Shown here: positions 6,305-6,821 of the stretch, one piece after another
Numbering within the stretch: the stretch's first letter is position 1
Layout: every line of letters begins with the position of its first letter
Source: Cyanobacteria bacterium NC_groundwater_1444_Ag_S-0.65um_54_12
Lineage (GTDB): Bacteria > Cyanobacteriota > Sericytochromatia > S15B-MN24 > VGJW01
NCBI GenBank assembly: GCA_016267585.1
Contig: JACQUT010000209.1
Coordinates: forward strand, 1 to 6,821
Direction: 5' to 3'
DNA: 6,821 nucleotides
Made by a program: the position numbers and the translations under genes
The notes under the pieces: generated by a model
What the model was told of the DNA's origin: nothing
Database searches by the model: none
The model's input: only the letters and a program-made list of their open reading frames with translations

Positions 6305-6821
6305 TGTTGATCTATGTACCATTCTTGACAATTCCAAAGATTACCGGCAGAGGTGGGATTGGGCTTGAAGCCTTTTACCCGGGTGTTTACCGCATCCAGA
6401 GTGGTCCATTGCAGGAGGGGCACCATGGGTAGATCGACGGCGAGAATAGCTTGAATCTTGCGGTAGATCTCACTGCGCTTGGCAGTATCGATGGTAGAAT
6501 TACCTGCCATGGTTAGCCTATTTACCTCGGGGTTGCTGTAACGTGAATAGTTCTGTCCATTGGGTGGCATGTGCTGGGAATGCCAAAGGAAGATATTGTT
6601 AGGATCGGGATTGCTGACCCAGGCATAGAGGCTCAAGTCATATTCGCCACGATAGAGGAGACCGTCTGGTCGCCCGAACAGCTTGGCTCCCGGCACGTTG
6701 TTGATCCGCAGCTCGATACCGACAGCTTTCAGGTAAGCCATCAACACTTGTTCGGTGAGTTCGCGCGGTTTGCGGCCGGTAGTAGTAGTGATTTCAAACG
6801 AGAGCCGCTTGCCGTCCTTGG
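6301..6821 (-). CDS. second peptide-type ABC substrate-binding protein, C-terminal part only
   Basis: About 172 C-terminal residues of another SBP_bac_5 family protein are visible; the frame is open to the window edge, beginning KDGKRLSFEITTTTGRKP, so the gene continues upstream. A nominal GTG start at 6747 is an artefact of the edge: the homologous sequence clearly continues before it. The fragment aligns without gaps to the C-terminus of the next gene (identity about 70-75% by hand count). It shares GRPDGLL, PDPNNIFLW, PPNGQNY and a 22-residue identical block near the end, then diverges in the last residues (DQQ versus VVD). It likely binds a related ligand and uses the same permease. The stop codon TGA at 6301-6303 overlaps the ATG of the next gene. 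Whether this copy also has a lipoprotein signal cannot be seen. Confidence 0.93.
   Translation of the reverse strand, partial: KDGKRLSFEITTTTGRKPRELTEQVLMAYLKAVGIELRINNVPGAKLFGRPDGLLYRGEYDLSLYAWVSNPDPNNIFLWHSQHMPPNGQNYSRYSNPEVNRLTMAGNSTIDTAKRSEIYRKIQAILAVDLPMVPLLQWTTLDAVNTRVKGFKPNPTSAGNLWNCQEWYIDQQ
6319..6821 (-). repeat. paralogous direct repeat, copy B (3' part of partial binding-protein gene)
   Basis: This is the counterpart of 4646-5148 in the same orientation. Differences are spread along the stretch, many at third codon positions, which suggests an older duplication kept under selection and not a recent one. Conservation is strongest in the last part, just before the divergent final codons. 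Confidence 0.85.

Noticed and set aside
6305..6337. N-terminal extension of the binding lipoprotein to position 6337
   Set aside because: It would put 11 residues before a well-formed lipoprotein signal peptide and lies inside the upstream gene; the ATGA overlap at 6304 is the natural start.
4631..6821. Mobile element as the cause of the direct repeat
   Set aside because: The repeat consists of coding sequence of two related genes in frame, with no transposase, terminal inverted repeats or target duplications.

Overview
The window carries six protein-coding genes, all on the minus strand, so transcription runs from high to low coordinates. Moderate GC, tight spacing and one ATGA stop/start overlap are typical of a bacterial chromosome. 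A lipobox (Leu-Ala-Ala-Cys) on a peptide-type solute-binding protein confirms a bacterium with lipoprotein anchoring. I cannot name the phylum: there is no rRNA or other marker gene, and Shine-Dalgarno sequences are weak throughout.

Layout in transcription order. (1) 6821-6301: the C-terminal ~172 residues of an oligopeptide/dipeptide-type ABC transporter substrate-binding protein; its 5' end lies outside the window. (2) 6304-4631: a complete second substrate-binding lipoprotein, overlapping gene 1 by an ATGA junction and closely related to it (about 70-75% identity by hand over the shared C-terminus, without gaps). (3) 4626-3673: a DppB/OppB/AppB-type permease, 4 bp after gene 2. (4) 3583-2645: a DppC/OppC/AppC-type permease, after an 89-bp gap. 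(5) 2564-567: an Eco57I/TaqI-like N6-adenine DNA methyltransferase with C-terminal specificity-domain features but no recognisable nuclease. (6) 540-1: a CYTH-domain (CyaB / triphosphate tunnel enzyme) protein whose frame is open to the window edge.

Genes 1-4 form a peptide or nickel/oligopeptide uptake module in the order binding protein - binding protein - permease - permease. The two ATPase subunits are not in the window. In the appDFABC order known from Bacillus they would sit upstream of the binding proteins, i.e. beyond position 6821. Genes 5 and 6 follow on the same strand at short distance but have no evident functional tie to transport. No RNA genes, insertion sequences, CRISPR arrays or convincing terminators were seen, and no intergenic stretch exceeds 100 bases. 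No clearly new system is visible. The points most worth checking are the tandem binding-protein duplication, the apparently nuclease-less methyltransferase beside a CYTH enzyme, and the unusually wide gap between the two permease genes.
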